Shown here piece after piece: positions 7,583-15,955 of a stretch of 64,000 nucleotides of DNA. The notes under the pieces are model-generated. The model searched no databases. It had not been told where the DNA came from and worked only from the letters and a program-made list of their open reading frames with translations. The translations under genes and the position numbers were made by a program. The stretch covers positions 186,001 through 250,000 of the forward strand of contig NZ_BSNY01000010.1 in the NCBI RefSeq assembly GCF_030160235.1, read 5' to 3'. Source of the DNA: Mesorhizobium huakuii. GTDB lineage: Bacteria > Pseudomonadota > Alphaproteobacteria > Rhizobiales > Rhizobiaceae. Position 1 is the first letter of the stretch, and the number at the start of each line of letters is the position of its first letter.

Positions 7583-10174
7583 ATGGCCGGAGAGGGTGAG
7601 AATTTTTCAGCGCACCAGTTGCCGCATCTACGCATTGATCCCTTCCGATTGCCCGCGCAGTATGAGTTTCCCAACCGGCCTCAAACCCGCGAACCGCGCC
7701 GCGACGATTACCACGCTCACGCGCAATTCTTGATTGGGCACCTTACCGCCGCGCTTGGTGCTATTCCCGCTCCCGGTGAGGATACCCGCTTATCCATCGT
7801 GGGGCAGAAGCGAGGAACGATAGTTGAACTCGATACGATGGTTCCCGCTAGCGATCTCAGTGGGCCTTCCAAAACGCCCGCGCTTGACTACCCAGCCCAA
7901 GACATTGTGGTGCTTCGCTCGACACGACAGGATGACAGGACTGAAACGGCTGTCCTTTTTATCCCTGACGACGCGCGCGACTTTCTACTCGGTCGCATAG
8001 AGAACTATGGCGCGGAGAATTTGGGCAACAAGAAACGCCCCGATGTACCGAAGTTCGAGCCGATCGAAGTTGTACGGGCTGCAGATGCGCGAACGCTCTT
8101 TGGCGGCCAAGTCGATTTCCAAGCGAAGGAGGCGAGCTGGTGGGAACTGTGGGTAAGGGAGCAGTCAACAGCGAAGCCCGGCCCTCGCACCATAGATGTA
8201 ATCGCTGCTGCTCAAAATGCTGACCTCGCGGTTCACAACGAAAGGCTGAAGTTCCCTGACTCCGAGGTCGTGTTCGTTCACGGTTCGCCCGCTACTGTGG
8301 TGGCGTTTCTTGCGCGCATTCCCGGTGCGGTTTGGGAAGTGCGCAAGGCCGAGGGGAGTATCGAGCCATTCCTAGAATTAAGTGGCGATGGTTTTGGGCA
8401 ACATGATTGGGTCAAGGAGCTTGTCGGCCGCATTCAAGGCCCCTCAAACGATGCTCCCGCCGTTTGCGTCATTGACACAGGGGTCGCTGCTGCACATCCG
8501 CTCATCGCGCCCGGCATTGCTGGAGCGTGGAGCATCGACGACCAGTGGGGCGCGGATGACCATCACCCACATGGGGGACACGGAACACCCATGGCCGGAA
8601 TGGTGCTCTACGGGGACCTCGTTTGGCGGTTCAACGACAATCAACCTGTAGTCTTGAACCACAATGTCGAGTCGGTGAAATTTCTGCCGCCAAAGGGCTT
8701 TCCAGCCAATCGACCCTCGGCCTACGGAATCGTAACTCAATCCGCGATTGCCATAGCTGAAATCGAACGCCCAAATGTTGCGCGAAGCTTCTGCATCGCA
8801 TCATCAACTGATGAATTCCCTCCCGACTCCCCTTCGTCATGGAGCGGAGCGCTCGATCAAATCAGCGCTGGGTCGATGCCAGGCGAAGCCAATGATGAAA
8901 TTGCGGCCAAAGACCGTCCAAAGCGCCTTCTGATGGTGGCGGGCGGAAACGTAATCGGCGGAACCCTGCAGCAAGTCGAGCAACACCACACCATCGAAGA
9001 CCCAGCACAGAGTTGGAATGCGCTGACAGTGGGGGGATTCACCACGAAAGGCGAATGGTTGGCGAACCTAAGGCCCCTTGCAGCGGTGAACGACAAGAGT
9101 CCGTTTAGCACCGGCTCTCAGAACCTCGCGGGAGACCTCACGCCGATCAAACCTGAGGTTCTCTTCGAAGCTGGGAACATGATGGTCAACGCGGCAGAAG
9201 ACTGTGATTGGCATCCGGCAGTTTCTCTACTGTCAACGGGCTCTAACGTAGGCGACGAACCCTTGGTGCCCTTCTGGGCTACGAGTGCCGCAACCGCGAT
9301 GGCCGGCAATTTCGTGGGCCAACTCAAGGCCGCCGTGCCCGGATTGTGGCCCGAAACATACCGCGCCTTGGTTGTCCAATCGGCTGAGTGGCCAACCCCG
9401 ATTCGGCGAAAGCTCATCGGGACTGGTTCTCATTGGAAGGGCCTTAGCAAAGGAGCGGTGCAACTCCTTCTCCGAGATGTGGGGTTCGGCGTGCCAAACC
9501 TTGGACGAGCTATCGCCTCAGCGCGGAACGACATCACTCTGCTCGCTCAGGCGGAAATCCAGCCGTTCACGCTGGGGAAAGCCGGCGGCGCAGTGTTCAA
9601 CGAGATGCATTTCTATGAGCTGCCGTGGCCGCGTAAAGCACTGCAAGCGCTTGAGAGCGCAATCGTTGTGATGAAAGTCACGCTTTCTTACTTCGTAGAG
9701 CCGAATCTGTCGGGGCGAGCCGCAACTCGGCCAGAGACCTATCGGTCCTACGGGCTTCGGTTCGAGTTGAAGAAACGGCTTGAGACTCACGAAGAGTTTC
9801 GGAAGCGCCTCAGCCTCCCTGAGGAGGAGCCGGGCGATGAAGCCAAGGAGAAGCCAGTCAAAGTCGATAAGACACCTGTCGAGCCAAGTCGTTGGCTGCT
9901 AGGGCCGAAAGCCGTTCAGGCAGGTTCTCTGCATTGCGATCTGTGGCGCGGCTATGCGGTCGATCTGGCCAGCCACGATCACATCGCAATCACCCCGGTT
10001 GGCGGATGGTGGAAATCGCACCTCGGTCAAAAGCGAGGCAATGACAAGGCCCGATACTCACTCGCGGTCTCCATCACTGCCGAGGGAAGCGAGGTTGACC
10101 TTTATGCGGAAATTGATGCGGAAGTGCAGGCACATGTCGACGCTGCTCAGATTGTTATCGCAGCATTGGGATAA
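7583..10174 (+). CDS. ietS: Subtilisin-like (S8) serine protease, IetS-like
   Basis: An 863-residue cytoplasmic-looking protein with no signal peptide. The S8 triad is visible: Asp298 in VIDTG, His333 in HGGHGTPMAG, Ser568 in ATSAATAMAG, with the oxyanion Asn456 in AGGN. About 290 residues precede the catalytic domain and 260 follow it; the tail holds a charged stretch near 740-770. A strong GGGGGGAG box precedes the ATG. In the IetAS type the protease is the harmful component and the ATPase controls it. All catalytic residues are present, so the module looks functional. The call rests on domain pairing; no sequence comparison was run. Confidence 0.87.
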   Translation: MAGEGENFSAHQLPHLRIDPFRLPAQYEFPNRPQTREPRRDDYHAHAQFLIGHLTAALGAIPAPGEDTRLSIVGQKRGTIVELDTMVPASDLSGPSKTPALDYPAQDIVVLRSTRQDDRTETAVLFIPDDARDFLLGRIENYGAENLGNKKRPDVPKFEPIEVVRAADARTLFGGQVDFQAKEASWWELWVREQSTAKPGPRTIDVIAAAQNADLAVHNERLKFPDSEVVFVHGSPATVVAFLARIPGAVWEVRKAEGSIEPFLELSGDGFGQHDWVKELVGRIQGPSNDAPAVCVIDTGVAAAHPLIAPGIAGAWSIDDQWGADDHHPHGGHGTPMAGMVLYGDLVWRFNDNQPVVLNHNVESVKFLPPKGFPANRPSAYGIVTQSAIAIAEIERPNVARSFCIASSTDEFPPDSPSSWSGALDQISAGSMPGEANDEIAAKDRPKRLLMVAGGNVIGGTLQQVEQHHTIEDPAQSWNALTVGGFTTKGEWLANLRPLAAVNDKSPFSTGSQNLAGDLTPIKPEVLFEAGNMMVNAAEDCDWHPAVSLLSTGSNVGDEPLVPFWATSAATAMAGNFVGQLKAAVPGLWPETYRALVVQSAEWPTPIRRKLIGTGSHWKGLSKGAVQLLLRDVGFGVPNLGRAIASARNDITLLAQAEIQPFTLGKAGGAVFNEMHFYELPWPRKALQALESAIVVMKVTLSYFVEPNLSGRAATRPETYRSYGLRFELKKRLETHEEFRKRLSLPEEEPGDEAKEKPVKVDKTPVEPSRWLLGPKAVQAGSLHCDLWRGYAVDLASHDHIAITPVGGWWKSHLGQKRGNDKARYSLAVSITAEGSEVDLYAEIDAEVQAHVDAAQIVIAALG

Positions 10175-10202
10175 TTAGACCTTTTGCTGCGGATAGCCGG
10201 CC

Positions 10203-10913
10203 TTACAGCAAACGCAGTTGATCACCGGGAGTTGTGCCAAGCGGGAACTTGATTTGCGTCGCGGGCTTCTCGACGATTACAAGCGCGTCATCAGGTGTTG
10301 TGCGCTGCAACCCCTTCGCTTCCGACCAAGGGGCACTTAGCCAAATCTCGATCTCCTCTTGTGTTGTAAGGATGACCGGCATGGCCTTCTCGTGAATTGG
10401 CTTGATCAGGGCATTAGGGTCAGTCGTCATGAAGCCGTAGACCTCGTGATCGCCTGGGCCGTCTTTGACCTTTCGTACCCCCTGCCAAGGCGTCCAGAGA
10501 CCCGCGAAGAAGAACAGCGGGCGCTCCTCGTCCAAGGCGAACCAGAAGTTCCTCTGAATGCCAGTCTCGGCGTCCTTATCGTTCTCCTTTGGGCTTGGTT
10601 CCGCGAAGCTGGTCACGGGCACCACACAGCGGTGCTCCACGCCGAGATATTGCTGCCAGTGGGAGTACTGGGGCTTGCGTATGTTGGTCGTGCCATAGTC
10701 TGCTTTACCCTTCACCCGTTCGGAAGGGGTCGGCATCCCCCAAAGCAAGTTGGCAACTTCACGCTCCCCGTCCAAGGCATTGCGGACCACTGGGCCGGGC
10801 CTGTTCGGATAGACGTCAATGGACGGCTCAAGGTTGCCCAAGATGTCCCGCAGGGCGCCGGTCCACTGGCGAATGGCCTCTTGTGACGTGGTGAGGTTGT
10901 AGAGGTTGCACAT
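10203..10913 (-). CDS. SRAP-domain protein (YedK/HMCES-like)
   Basis: A 236-residue protein starting MCNLYN, where Cys2 becomes the catalytic N-terminal Cys after Met removal. Further family features are TTNIRKPQYSHW, the RCVVPVTSFAEP block around residues 100-111, and IHEKAMPVIL with the conserved His. SRAP proteins form a covalent link with abasic sites in single-stranded DNA and protect them. Island copies often accompany replication or defence genes. It is convergent with ietS (28 bases apart). The start is set at MCN because Cys must be residue 2; the frame runs eight codons further. Confidence 0.92.
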   Translation of the reverse strand: MCNLYNLTTSQEAIRQWTGALRDILGNLEPSIDVYPNRPGPVVRNALDGEREVANLLWGMPTPSERVKGKADYGTTNIRKPQYSHWQQYLGVEHRCVVPVTSFAEPSPKENDKDAETGIQRNFWFALDEERPLFFFAGLWTPWQGVRKVKDGPGDHEVYGFMTTDPNALIKPIHEKAMPVILTTQEEIEIWLSAPWSEAKGLQRTTPDDALVIVEKPATQIKFPLGTTPGDQLRLL

Positions 10914-11044
10914 CGTTTTACTGTTCCCAACAGACACTGAGTTTCAACCAGTTCTCTCATCGCCAGTTGCCCCGGTCCAGTTGCCCCTTGAAATAGTTCT
11001 TTAAGTGGCTCTTAGTTGAGGTTGGTGGGTTTGGATGTTGGGTT

Positions 11045-12079
11045 ATGCGTTCGGTTGTGAAGTTTCTCGCTGTCGCGTCAGTTATTGTCGCCGCAGCAAG
11101 TTCAGCTAAGGCTTTGGAATACAAGCCGGTATCGTCGCCGGGCGAGCTTCCGTTTCTCATCGTCTCCGGTGAATTTGGCGTCAACGAACGCCTGGATGAG
11201 TTTAGCCGCGCTGTCACAAGCAGTGGGGCTAGGGTGGTTGTATTCGACTCGCCGGGGGGCAGTATCGGAAGTGCAATGCAGCTTGGACGTATGATCCGGG
11301 CAGCCGGCCTTGATACGCTTCAAGTCCGCCAGTTGCAGTGCGCGTCGGCTTGCTCCTTGGCTTTCATGGGTGGCGTTCGCCGTGTTGCCGATCCGGGCTC
11401 TATTGGTGTTCACCGCTCATCCTTCGCCCCAGAGAGCGGGATGTCTACCGACGAGGCTGTGGCGAACGTTCAAGCCGTAACTGCTGAAATCATGTCCTAC
11501 ATGGCCGAGATGGGGGTGGACCCCAAGTTGATGGCCGTAGCACTGAGCTACGACAGGTCTGATATGCGATATCTATCCGCCAGTGAGATGGGTGAACTGC
11601 GCGTAACCAACATTTCCACCACGCCGCCGTCCATTGACACGTCGCGTGTGTCACCAACGCCCAGTCCGACTCCGGCTGAAGCCAGCGCAGACGAGCGGCA
11701 GCTAGAGAGCGCGGCGGTAGCATTTATCAAAGGCCTCATCGAGCACCATGGCGACAACGCAGATTTGGCGATCGCTCAGGTTCAAAATTCGTATGCTGGC
11801 ATCGTCGATTATTACGGAAAGCCAACGGACCTAAGCTCGATCATCGCCGACAAGAGAAGCTATTTCCAACGATGGCCGGAACGGGGATACAATCTTCACG
11901 ACGAGAGCGTCATAGTCACCTGTGCCAATGACCAATGCATGGTGTCGGGCACTTACGACTGGGTCGTCCGCAGCCTGCCAAGGCACAAGCAGGCAAAAGG
12001 TGTGGCGCGCTTCAGCTACACGATTGCGATTGGGCAGAACCCCAAAATCATCGCTGAGACCAGCAAAGTTATGCGCTAG
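11045..12079 (+). CDS. Secreted ClpP-like serine protease with C-terminal accessory domain
   Basis: A 344-residue protein with a signal peptide (about residues 1-23). The ClpP/crotonase-like fold shows as VVVFDSPGGSIGSA near 64-77 and the nucleophile region CASACSLAFMGG near 99-110, where the Ser of SAC corresponds to the ClpP nucleophile; a His follows in IGVHRS. A Pro/Thr/Ser linker near 190-210 leads to a second domain of about 130 residues that looks like an NTF2/SnoaL-type alpha-beta fold. Periplasmic ClpP-like proteins of this type are common in Rhizobiales, with substrates unknown. Its place inside a mobile element is of note. Confidence 0.75.
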   Translation: MRSVVKFLAVASVIVAAASSAKALEYKPVSSPGELPFLIVSGEFGVNERLDEFSRAVTSSGARVVVFDSPGGSIGSAMQLGRMIRAAGLDTLQVRQLQCASACSLAFMGGVRRVADPGSIGVHRSSFAPESGMSTDEAVANVQAVTAEIMSYMAEMGVDPKLMAVALSYDRSDMRYLSASEMGELRVTNISTTPPSIDTSRVSPTPSPTPAEASADERQLESAAVAFIKGLIEHHGDNADLAIAQVQNSYAGIVDYYGKPTDLSSIIADKRSYFQRWPERGYNLHDESVIVTCANDQCMVSGTYDWVVRSLPRHKQAKGVARFSYTIAIGQNPKIIAETSKVMR

Positions 12080-12112
12080 CGCAGTACAACGTCCGCGAGG
12101 GGAAGCGACTAT

Positions 12113-13509
12113 TCAGCCAACTGCAGCGAAGGCCTTCTCCATCGCCTCAGTTGCCACCTTGAGCCGCGCCTCTTCGCCCCCGTAGTTGTCCCCAGCGCCG
12201 CCCCCTGAGTGACCCATGATCGACCGCTTGAGTTTCTCGGGGACCCAAGCGATCACCAGCAAATCTTCCATGCGGTGCCGCAATGAATGGGGGTGACCTT
12301 CCTGTCCGTGACGGCAGCTCTGACGTGCTTTCCAAGCGCCGCCGAGGCTTTGTCGCCGCCGCCTTCATGACCGTAACGGGCGAACAGCATCTTGCGGTTA
12401 CCCGCTGCTTCGACAGCTTCCCGCGCTGCCTGGAGCGCGTCACCGATCAAGGGCACTTTCCGGCGAGACACCTCAGTCTTGACCCTGCGCTCGTCATGCC
12501 ACTCAACGTCGATATGCGGATATTGCGCCTCCAGCATCACGTCGCTGACCCGAAGTCCGGTAATCTCGGATAGACGGCAGCCCGTGCCCTCAAGCAGCCG
12601 CCAAATCTGTTGGAGGTCTATGGCGGCGCGGTCAAGCACGCGCTCCCGAGTCGCCACCAATTGCTCGGGGGTGAAGGGGAGCCTCTTCCGTTTGTCGGGC
12701 TCCCTACTGCTGTCGGCAACATCAAGCTTCTCAAATTGGTTCTTTGTGCCGGCTAGGTCGAACTCGCGAATGCCATGCGCAACGATGGCGCGCACGACAT
12801 TGAGGTATCGGTCCACAGTCGCGGCAGTCGGGATTTCCTTCAACATGGCGTCGGCAACGGCTCTGGCATCGGCGCGCTTCATGTCCGCCAGCACGGGATC
12901 ATAGCCAGAGCCCCTATGACGTGTCCGACCACGCGGTCGGCTTGTTGCTCGTCCCGCTTCTTCGATTTCTCGGAAGGATTGGTCTTGGTGAAGCGGTCCT
13001 TCAGATAGACTCGCTTGGCGTCCTCTAGGGTAGGTGAGGGACCCACAGGCGTATTTGAGGAGGTCAGTAGCGTGAGCAGTGCCCGGTCCTCAGCAGAGAC
13101 GCCAACGGGGTGGTCGGTCTGTTCGTCCCTCGGATAACCTTTGACGTTCTCCTCAGCGACGACATCGCGAGCAATCCATTCGGCCAGTTCAGCAGGATCA
13201 TCGGGCTCGCCGCTGCCAGCGCGGTATGGGTTGAAGCCGAGGTCCCGAAGTCGCTTGGTCGAACAGTTCGCGCGCTGTGAGCTTCGCCGCCGGGGCCTTC
13301 ACCCCATGCAACTCGTCCCATGCTTTGGCGAAGATTTGCTCTGCCTCGGCGTGGGTTGCGTCATACTGCTTGCGCACCTCGGCGTCGGTTTTGCCTAGGC
13401 GAAGGACCATCTCTGTCTTGCCCAGAATGCCTTGAAGTGCCTTAGGCACCTTCCGTCGATAGACCTTCCGATTGCCGCGCGGCTGGACATGTTCCAGTGC
13501 CATTTTCAT
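12113..13509 (-). pseudogene. Tyrosine integrase disrupted by three frameshifts
   Basis: The coding pieces join across frames. The N-terminal part from the ATG near 13509 runs to about 13250 (KVYRRKVPKALQGILGKTEM, then LTARELFD). A shift gives RLRDLGFNPYRAG and on to about 12910. A second shift gives the catalytic part with Arg in GTGCRLSEITGLR. A third, at a five-C run near 12291 where six C would keep frame, moves HSLRHRMEDLL and IMGHSG to another frame, ending at 12113-12115. The recombinase Arg, HxLRH and His boxes are present but split, and a clear Tyr box is in NYGG. The gene is probably dead. It lies beside a tRNA-Thr 3' fragment, its likely former target. Confidence 0.85.
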
Positions 13510-13513
13510 CCTC

Positions 13514-13545
13514 GGTGTACCCCTCGGTGTACCTTTTGGTGTACC
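13514..13545. repeat. Three direct 8-bp repeats at 12-bp period before the dead integrase
   Basis: GGTGTACC occurs at 13514-13521, 13526-13533 and 13538-13545, exactly 12 bases apart, just upstream of the start of the frameshifted integrase and 60-90 bases from the tRNA fragment. Evenly spaced short repeats next to an att site are typical of integrase arm-binding or excisionase sites. Confidence 0.6.
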
Positions 13546-13602
13546 TCGGAGGACGTTGAAACCCTTGAGTTCCTTGATTTCTGGGGATTGTCGGGTGGAA
13601 AC

Positions 13603-13655
13603 TGGTGCCCCCGGACGGAATCGAACCGCCGACCTTCGGTTTACAAAACCGTAGG
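13603..13655 (-). repeat. 3' fragment of tRNA-Thr(UGU), probable attachment site remnant
   Basis: Read on the minus strand, the sequence holds the anticodon loop TTTGTAA (anticodon TGT), the 3' anticodon strand, the variable loop, the TpsiC arm (GGTTCGATTCC) and a CCA-terminated 3' acceptor strand. No D-arm or 5' acceptor lies upstream, and the outermost anticodon-stem pair is a mismatch, so identity to a tRNA stops at about the anticodon stem. This is what integration into a tRNA-Thr gene leaves at one junction. It lies next to the dead integrase. It is not a functional tRNA. Confidence 0.82.
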
Positions 13656-13777
13656 TCGTTTTACCGGCGGAAGTGATCGAGGCCCTGCTTCGTCGCTGCG
13701 CGATTGTAGCCGCGGCCATCCATCGGAGACGTTCAACGCCGCCCGAGATTGCGGACTGATACCAGCAATCGCGTCAA

Positions 13778-14839
13778 CTACGCAGCCTTTGCCGCTTGGA
13801 TAGTATGGAGCATTTCCGGCTTGAGGTGCGTATAGCGCCGCAACATCTTCCAATCCTTGTGCCCCGTGACCAGCGCTACCTGCTCGATTGTAAACCCAGC
13901 TTCAAAAAGGCGGCTCGTTCCTTCGTGCCGCAAGTCGTGAAAATGAAGGTCTTGGATGCCAAGCTCAGCGCACCCTCGACGGAAGGCGGTGCCGACTGAC
14001 CTATGATTGAATGGGAAAATGCGATCATCGTCGTTGCTTCGTTTGGCGCGCTGCTCCTCAACAATGGTCCACGCGTCGTAACCGGTCGCCGCGAACAGCG
14101 GTATACGCTGATTGTTGCCGCTCTTGTTCCGCGGGTCTTTCCGGTCACGGATGAGAAGCATTCGCGTGCGAGTTTCCAAATCGGACCAACGTGCCTTGCA
14201 GATTTCCTCCTGGCGCATCGCGGTTGCGACGGCGAAACGAATGATTTGGCCGACTGGTGCCATCTGACGAGGGTTTGCGTCGAAGTGAGCGATGAGCCTG
14301 TCGAGTTCATCCTGCGTCGGTCGCCTGTCGCGCTGATGGCCTTTCCCAACGAGACCAAGCCTCTTTAGGGCGATACGCGCGAGATCAACCGGTTCAACCT
14401 TGACGGGCAGGCCGTGCACCGCAGCGGCATGAGCCAGAATGAGTTTTACAAAGCCGATGTCGATGCCGAGAGTCATTGGTCCGGCACCTTGGGCGGCTCG
14501 ATCTCGACCAAAGCGAATGAGCCGATCGCGGTCGAGGGCCGCTATGTTGCACTTCCCGAGATGTCTTTTGAGCATATCGAGGGCCGCGGCCTTGGAGCGG
14601 CGAGGGGACTTGCCTACATCGCACATGTCGTCGATATGAAGGTCGATGAGTTCGCCGAAGGTTTTTAGGCGCGCAATACGAGACTTGGTCGGCGTCTCAC
14701 CGCGATCGACTTGGCGCTCGGTTTCAGTTGCCCAGCGTCGTGCGTCGTCTCGGCGCAGGAAGGTCTCACTGGCGTAGCGACCCTTGCGACGGACTTGGAC
14801 ACGCCATGAGCCGGACGAGAGTTTTGTGTAGGTGGCCAT
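13778..14839 (-). CDS. int: Intact tyrosine recombinase (integrase) adjacent to dusA
   Basis: A 353-residue protein. The N-terminal part (1-65) resembles an arm-binding domain (SGSWRVQVRRKGR). A core-binding domain covers about 60-165, and the catalytic domain has Arg209, Lys234, the box His301-Asp-Leu-Arg304-His305, His327 and the nucleophile Tyr336. All catalytic residues are present. Its start lies 115 bases from dusA on the opposite strand, as in islands that insert in the 5' part of dusA. It should catalyse integration and, with a directionality factor, excision. The att core cannot be delimited without the left junction. Confidence 0.93.
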   Translation of the reverse strand: MATYTKLSSGSWRVQVRRKGRYASETFLRRDDARRWATETERQVDRGETPTKSRIARLKTFGELIDLHIDDMCDVGKSPRRSKAAALDMLKRHLGKCNIAALDRDRLIRFGRDRAAQGAGPMTLGIDIGFVKLILAHAAAVHGLPVKVEPVDLARIALKRLGLVGKGHQRDRRPTQDELDRLIAHFDANPRQMAPVGQIIRFAVATAMRQEEICKARWSDLETRTRMLLIRDRKDPRNKSGNNQRIPLFAATGYDAWTIVEEQRAKRSNDDDRIFPFNHRSVGTAFRRGCAELGIQDLHFHDLRHEGTSRLFEAGFTIEQVALVTGHKDWKMLRRYTHLKPEMLHTIQAAKAA

Positions 14840-14954
14840 TTTTTCGTGTGCGCTCCGTGTGCACTGAGAGATCGAAACGTGGCGAAAAGGGTCGTATTCT
14901 GGCGTAAATTCGTGTGCACTTGGCAGGTTCTAACGATTTGATGTTAAAGAAAAA

Positions 14955-15953
14955 ATGCTGAAAAATCAAGATCATAGAGTGGCCGTGGCCCCGATGATGG
15001 ACTGGACGGACCGGCATTGCCGGTTCTTCCATCGCCAGTTGACGAGCCGTGCGCTGCTTTACACCGAAATGGTGGTGGCCGATGCGGTCATCCAGGGCGC
15101 GCGCGATAGGCTGCTCGGTTTCGATACGGCGGAACATCCGGTCGCGCTGCAGCTCGGCGGCTCGGATCCGGCGAAGCTTGCCGAGGCAGCGCGCATCGGC
15201 GAAGCGTTCGGCTATGACGAGATCAACCTCAATGTCGGCTGTCCGTCCGACCGCGTTCAGTCGGGCACGTTCGGCGCCTGCCTGATGAAGGCGCCCGGCC
15301 TCGTCGCCGACTGCGTCGCCGCAATGAAGGCGACCGTGACAATCCCCGTCACCGTCAAGTGCCGCATCGGCGTCGACGAACAGGATCCGGAGCCGGCGCT
15401 GGATGCGCTGGCGAATGGGGTTTTCGCGGCCGGCGCCGACGCGCTGTGGGTGCATGCGCGCAAGGCTTGGCTGGAAGGGCTGAGTCCCAAGGAAAACCGC
15501 GACATCCCGCCACTCGACTATGACAGGGTTTATCGTCTGAAGGCCAAAAAGCCGAACGAATTCATTGGGATCAACGGTGGAATTCAGTCGCTTGAAGAGG
15601 CGCGGGCGCACCTCGATCATGTCGACGGCGCCATGCTCGGCCGTGCCGCCTACCACACACCAGCTATTCTGGCGGGCGTCGACGCTGCCTTCTACGACGC
15701 GATGCCCGAGGCGTTCGATTTCGCCGCGCTGATCGATGTCATGGCGGATTACGCGGCGCGCCACATCGAACGGGGCGGGCGGCTCGGCCATGTCACCCGC
15801 CATATGGTCGGGCTGTTCCATGGGCTGCCCGGTGCGCGCCGCTACCGCCAGATCCTGTCGACCAACGCAAACCGACCCGGCGCCGGGCCTGACGTGCTGA
15901 AGACGGCTTTCGCAGCCGTCGGATTCGGTGGAGGAGCCGCCGAGGCGGCCTAA
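14955..15953 (+). CDS. dusA: tRNA-dihydrouridine synthase A
   Basis: A 332-residue FMN enzyme that reduces uridines (U20/U20a in the family) in the tRNA D-loop with NADPH. Visible are APMMDWTDRHCR near residues 12-23, the FMN-site ALQLGGSDP, and the catalytic Cys96 in NVGCPSDRV. The N-terminus before APMMDW is short and rich in Lys/Asn/Gln, and the bases before it are AT-rich. The first codons and promoter may therefore come from the inserted element, as known for dusA insertions. It is convergent with the protease gene, 2 bases apart. Confidence 0.95.
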   Translation: MLKNQDHRVAVAPMMDWTDRHCRFFHRQLTSRALLYTEMVVADAVIQGARDRLLGFDTAEHPVALQLGGSDPAKLAEAARIGEAFGYDEINLNVGCPSDRVQSGTFGACLMKAPGLVADCVAAMKATVTIPVTVKCRIGVDEQDPEPALDALANGVFAAGADALWVHARKAWLEGLSPKENRDIPPLDYDRVYRLKAKKPNEFIGINGGIQSLEEARAHLDHVDGAMLGRAAYHTPAILAGVDAAFYDAMPEAFDFAALIDVMADYAARHIERGGRLGHVTRHMVGLFHGLPGARRYRQILSTNANRPGAGPDVLKTAFAAVGFGGGAAEAA

Positions 15954-15955
15954 GC

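Larger units (their letters stand above)
1..14954. mobile_element. Right part of an integrative (probably conjugative) element inserted at dusA
   Basis: The segment carries a relaxase fragment, small regulators, a dead resolvase, a defence-type module, and two tyrosine integrases. The intact integrase sits head to head against dusA, a known insertion target of genomic islands. Gene content changes abruptly at dusA to ordinary core genes. The left end lies outside the window, so length and mobility cannot be judged. No other conjugation genes are visible here, so the element may be a remnant or its transfer genes may lie further left. The right boundary is inferred to fall between the integrase start and the first dusA codons. 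Confidence 0.8.

Noticed and set aside
13603-13655. A functional tRNA-Thr gene
   Set aside because: D-arm and 5' acceptor half are absent, so it is an att remnant only.
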